Shown here: one piece after another, positions 5,613 to 7,442 of the stretch
Position numbering within the stretch: the first letter of the stretch is position 1
How the letters are laid out: each line of letters starts with the position of its first letter
NCBI GenBank assembly: GCA_946480995.1
Contig: CAMLMF010000116.1
Location: forward strand, 1 to 7,442
Source of the DNA: an uncultured Bdellovibrio sp.
GTDB lineage: Bacteria; Bdellovibrionota; Bdellovibrionia; Bdellovibrionales; Bdellovibrionaceae
Reading direction: 5' to 3'
DNA: 7,442 nt
Made by a program: the position numbers and the translations under genes
The notes under the pieces: model-generated
What the model saw: the letters and a program-made list of their open reading frames with translations, nothing else
The model's database searches: none
What the model was told of the DNA's origin: nothing

Positions 5613-6503
5613 TTAGTTTCCTGTTTTAGCTGGAGCCGTCGCTGGCGGGGCTGGGACTGCCGGAGTCGCCTTTGCCGCTGGAGTGGCGCTTGGCGCTTGC
5701 GCCGCCGCAGCCGCTTTTGCTCGAGCTTCTTTGTCCTTTTCGACTGATGGTCGCAATGAACGAATGGTTGCAGCACACGATGGAGTTAGTTTTGCCATAT
5801 TCTTCATCATACAATCGCTCACACCTATGCCGGTGCTTTCGTTGCGACAGTATTGGTTGTAGTCTGCAATACACTGTGGATAACTTGTCATGGTTGACTC
5901 AATCCAACGGCTGAAATAGCGAAGAGCGGGAAAACAGCGATCACTAATAACGGCCCCTTGAAAAAACTTTTCACGAACGCACAAAGAAGAATCAGTAGAC
6001 CCAGGTGGCTGTGTCGGGCAAAGCTTCTTTTCATCTTCAGCACAATCTAGCTTGTAATTTGGCTTGGGATCCGGAGCAACGAATGGTTCTGCAAACTGCA
6101 TAAGACGAATCTTATCTTCGATTGAAAATTCTTTCCCTTCAGAGTATCGAATCGGTCCACGAGAAGCAGACGTTTTAAGCCAATGGCGGGTAAATTTAAG
6201 CGCAACAAAGCATTTGTCGCTGACATTTGCGTTACGAAACATGAACTTTGTTTCCAAGCAACGAGATGCTTCGCTGTCTTCAGACCTAAATGGAGAACAA
6301 AATTTAGCAACGTCTTCTTTGCAGTCAGTATAAAAATTTGGCTTCGGATTCGGAATGACAACGGGCCCTGATAAATTCATCAGCTTACTTTTTTCCTTTG
6401 CGGAATAGCTTTTCTTTGATGAATAAACAATTTCACCCTGTTGGGCGAATAAGTTACCTGAATACAAAAGTGTCAATAAAAGTGCGAAATAAACATTCTT
6501 CAT
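5613..6503 (-). CDS. Secreted protein with three cysteine-rich repeats and an Ala/Pro tail (296 aa)
   Basis: The ATG at 6503-6501 has GGAG (6509-6512) five bases upstream and begins a clean Sec signal, with cleavage expected after LFA (residue 20). A longer GTG frame to 6536 would spoil the signal peptide. The mature protein holds three repeats, each with four cysteines: 61/69/82/98, 154/162/175/190 and 211/219/231/243. Each opens with C-x7-C and closes with an S/T-rich turn before the last cysteine (VSDKC, ISDRC, LTPSC). Repeats one and two also share a lead-in around PNPKPNF/PDPKPNY and a trailing aromatic helix. All 12 cysteines are in the repeats, implying disulfides in the periplasm or at the surface. 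The pattern resembles the Cys-rich GLG1/FGF-receptor-binding repeat found in eukaryotic Golgi protein 1 and in bacterial secreted proteins. Residues 254-296 are a low-complexity Lys/Ala/Pro tail that could be a linker or wall-associated. Function unknown. Confidence 0.9.
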   Translation of the reverse strand: MKNVYFALLLTLLYSGNLFAQQGEIVYSSKKSYSAKEKSKLMNLSGPVVIPNPKPNFYTDCKEDVAKFCSPFRSEDSEASRCLETKFMFRNANVSDKCFVALKFTRHWLKTSASRGPIRYSEGKEFSIEDKIRLMQFAEPFVAPDPKPNYKLDCAEDEKKLCPTQPPGSTDSSLCVREKFFQGAVISDRCFPALRYFSRWIESTMTSYPQCIADYNQYCRNESTGIGVSDCMMKNMAKLTPSCAATIRSLRPSVEKDKEARAKAAAAAQAPSATPAAKATPAVPAPPATAPAKTGN

Positions 6504-6506
6504 AGA

Positions 6507-6515
6507 CTCTCCACC
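6507..6515 (-). promoter_or_regulatory. Ribosome binding site of the cysteine-repeat protein
   Basis: GGTGGAGAG on the minus strand places GGAG five bases before the ATG at 6503. It supports that start, and so a compact 20-residue signal peptide, over the in-frame GTG at 6536. Confidence 0.7.
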
Positions 6516-6557
6516 GTTGCAGGAATTTTCCACCAAAAAAAAATAGCGAGCAAGTCA

Positions 6558-6563
6558 ATTATA
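6558..6563 (-). promoter_or_regulatory. Candidate -10 box (TATAAT) before the cysteine-repeat gene
   Basis: A perfect TATAAT sits on the minus strand in the 65-base gap after the sterol-desaturase-family gene, about 55 bases before the next ATG. The expected -35 position holds only a weak match (around GTTCAG, inside the end of the preceding gene). It could give the downstream genes their own promoter, but a 6-base match in an AT-rich gap is weak evidence. Confidence 0.3.
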
Positions 6564-6568
6564 GATAC

Positions 6569-7442
6569 CTAACCGCTTTGCTGAACCTCGACAGCACCAA
6601 CCTCTTGAGGATTTTTATGACGCTTTTGCCATTTGTCCATAGTCATCCCTGGTGGAGAAGCAAGAAAGCTCAATCTGGATTTCCAAGACTTCGCTTTTGA
6701 CATCTCTATAAAATAGTTCACGTGGGCGCCAAACTGAATTTGCAAAGGATTGTGCGACTCTTCAATGACAGTTTGCGGTCCATATTGAACGGGCGCCACT
6801 TCGGGTTCAAAAGTTTTAAAAATTCGGTCCCAAAAACAAAAGATATTGCCATAATTTTTATTTATATACTGCGGGTTCACCCCGTGATGAACGCGATGCT
6901 GTGAGGGACTTGCAAAAATATATTCAAATACGCCAATGTTTCCAATTAACGTCGTGTGCTGAAAGAGCTGAAGATAGCGATGCACCATGCGACAACCTAG
7001 AATGACCACCAGTGGAAATCCGAAGAATGCTAAAGGAATGACAAAAAGAAAGCGGTAGACTTCGACCAACCACGACTGCCTTGAACCCGTAGAAAAATTG
7101 TACTTTGTCGACGAATGATGCACGCTATGAAAAGACCATAAGAATCCATTTTCATGAGCCCAGCGATGATCCCAATATTCAAAAAAATCCAAAGCGATGA
7201 AACAAAGAATCCAAGTTAATGGACCGTAATCCAACTTCCACGGGGTTTCGCCACAAAGAAAATTTAAAACCTGCAGGGGGCCAGCAAGAAAAATAATTCG
7301 GCGGAAAATATCTCCGGCATAACCCATCCCCAAATTGACAGCGGTGTCTTGCCAAGTACAATAGCGCTTCTTTTCCAGCGTACATACCAGAAATTCCAAG
7401 GCAATAATGGTGTACGCCACAGGCGTGGCAACCAGATTGAAA
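6569..7442 (-). CDS. Sterol desaturase/fatty acid hydroxylase superfamily protein (5' end outside window)
   Basis: The histidine pattern is that of the fatty acid hydroxylase/sterol desaturase superfamily of membrane di-iron enzymes, which hydroxylate or desaturate sterols, sphingoid bases, carotenoids or alkyl lipids. Numbering from the GTG at 7420, it has HRWAH (85-89, in DFFEYWDHRWAHE), HSVHH (98-102), H147 and H155 (VHRYLQLFQHT) and HRVHH (175-179), followed by the usual NKNYGNIFCFWDRIFKTFEPE-like ending (187-207). Hydrophobic segments lie near 1-16, 43-57, 67-82 and 123-146. The frame stays open from 7420 to the window edge, reading FNLVATPV before the GTG, and no ribosome binding site precedes that GTG. 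A membrane segment seems already under way, so the true start is probably beyond 7442. The C-terminal 40 residues are polar. The gene ends 65 bases before the repeat protein. The substrate cannot be told from sequence. Confidence 0.92.
   Translation of the reverse strand, partial: FNLVATPVAYTIIALEFLVCTLEKKRYCTWQDTAVNLGMGYAGDIFRRIIFLAGPLQVLNFLCGETPWKLDYGPLTWILCFIALDFFEYWDHRWAHENGFLWSFHSVHHSSTKYNFSTGSRQSWLVEVYRFLFVIPLAFFGFPLVVILGCRMVHRYLQLFQHTTLIGNIGVFEYIFASPSQHRVHHGVNPQYINKNYGNIFCFWDRIFKTFEPEVAPVQYGPQTVIEESHNPLQIQFGAHVNYFIEMSKAKSWKSRLSFLASPPGMTMDKWQKRHKNPQEVGAVEVQQSG

Noticed and set aside
6047..6361. 104-aa open frame on the minus strand, and similar out-of-frame minus ORFs
   Set aside because: They sit inside real genes in another frame, with no ribosome binding site or motif.
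6535..6600. Possible terminator: T9 run on the minus strand after the sterol-desaturase-family gene
   Set aside because: Only 4-5 bp pairings (AGCG/CGCT or AGCAA/TTGCT) with a loop of about 25 bases or more precede the T run; no stable GC-rich hairpin is seen.
1..7442. Polyyne or enediyne biosynthetic cluster
   Set aside because: Several desaturases together suggest it, but no acyl carrier protein, fatty acyl-AMP ligase, thioesterase or polyketide synthase is present in the window, so the label is not supported.

Overview
The window is a tightly packed run of ten genes, all on the minus strand, so transcription runs from high to low coordinates. Both ends cut a gene. The junctions are very tight: one 4-base ATGA overlap, one TAGTG overlap, a stop codon lying inside the next ribosome binding site, and gaps of 3 to 72 bases. 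This looks like one operon, or two or three sub-operons. Sec and Tat signal peptides, periplasm-type cysteine-rich proteins and the general style suggest a Gram-negative bacterium. The feel is of Bdellovibrionota, myxobacteria or a related proteobacterial group, but no marker gene here fixes the taxon.

In transcription order the genes are: (1) a sterol-desaturase/fatty-acid-hydroxylase superfamily membrane enzyme, 5' end outside the window (7442-6569); (2) a secreted protein with three cysteine-rich repeats (6503-5613); (3) an aspartyl/asparaginyl beta-hydroxylase-like Fe(II)/2-oxoglutarate oxygenase (5600-4938); (4) a stearoyl-CoA (delta-9) type desaturase (4938-4207); (5) a FADS-type fatty acid desaturase (4202-3252); (6) a small Tat-exported protein (3179-2775); (7) a Sec-exported protein with six cysteines (2771-1959); (8) a histidine-rich polytopic membrane protein (1902-931); (9) a small, possibly GNAT-like cytoplasmic protein (934-326); (10) a second FADS-type desaturase, closely related to (5), cut by the window start (318-1).

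The common theme is oxidative modification of a lipid or acyl chain. Four enzymes carry the histidine boxes of membrane di-iron oxygenases, one soluble 2-oxoglutarate oxygenase sits among them, and one further membrane protein has histidines placed as if they could bind metal. The exported proteins between them suggest that the product or its machinery reaches the periplasm or envelope. No acyl carrier protein, acyl ligase, reductase, ferredoxin or regulator is visible, and the cluster evidently continues past both edges. The product cannot be read from the sequence. A modified membrane lipid or a desaturated/hydroxylated acyl metabolite is the most economical guess.

No RNA genes, insertion sequences, CRISPR arrays or long repeats were seen. 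No intergenic stretch exceeds about 75 bases. All plus-strand open frames are shadows of minus-strand genes.
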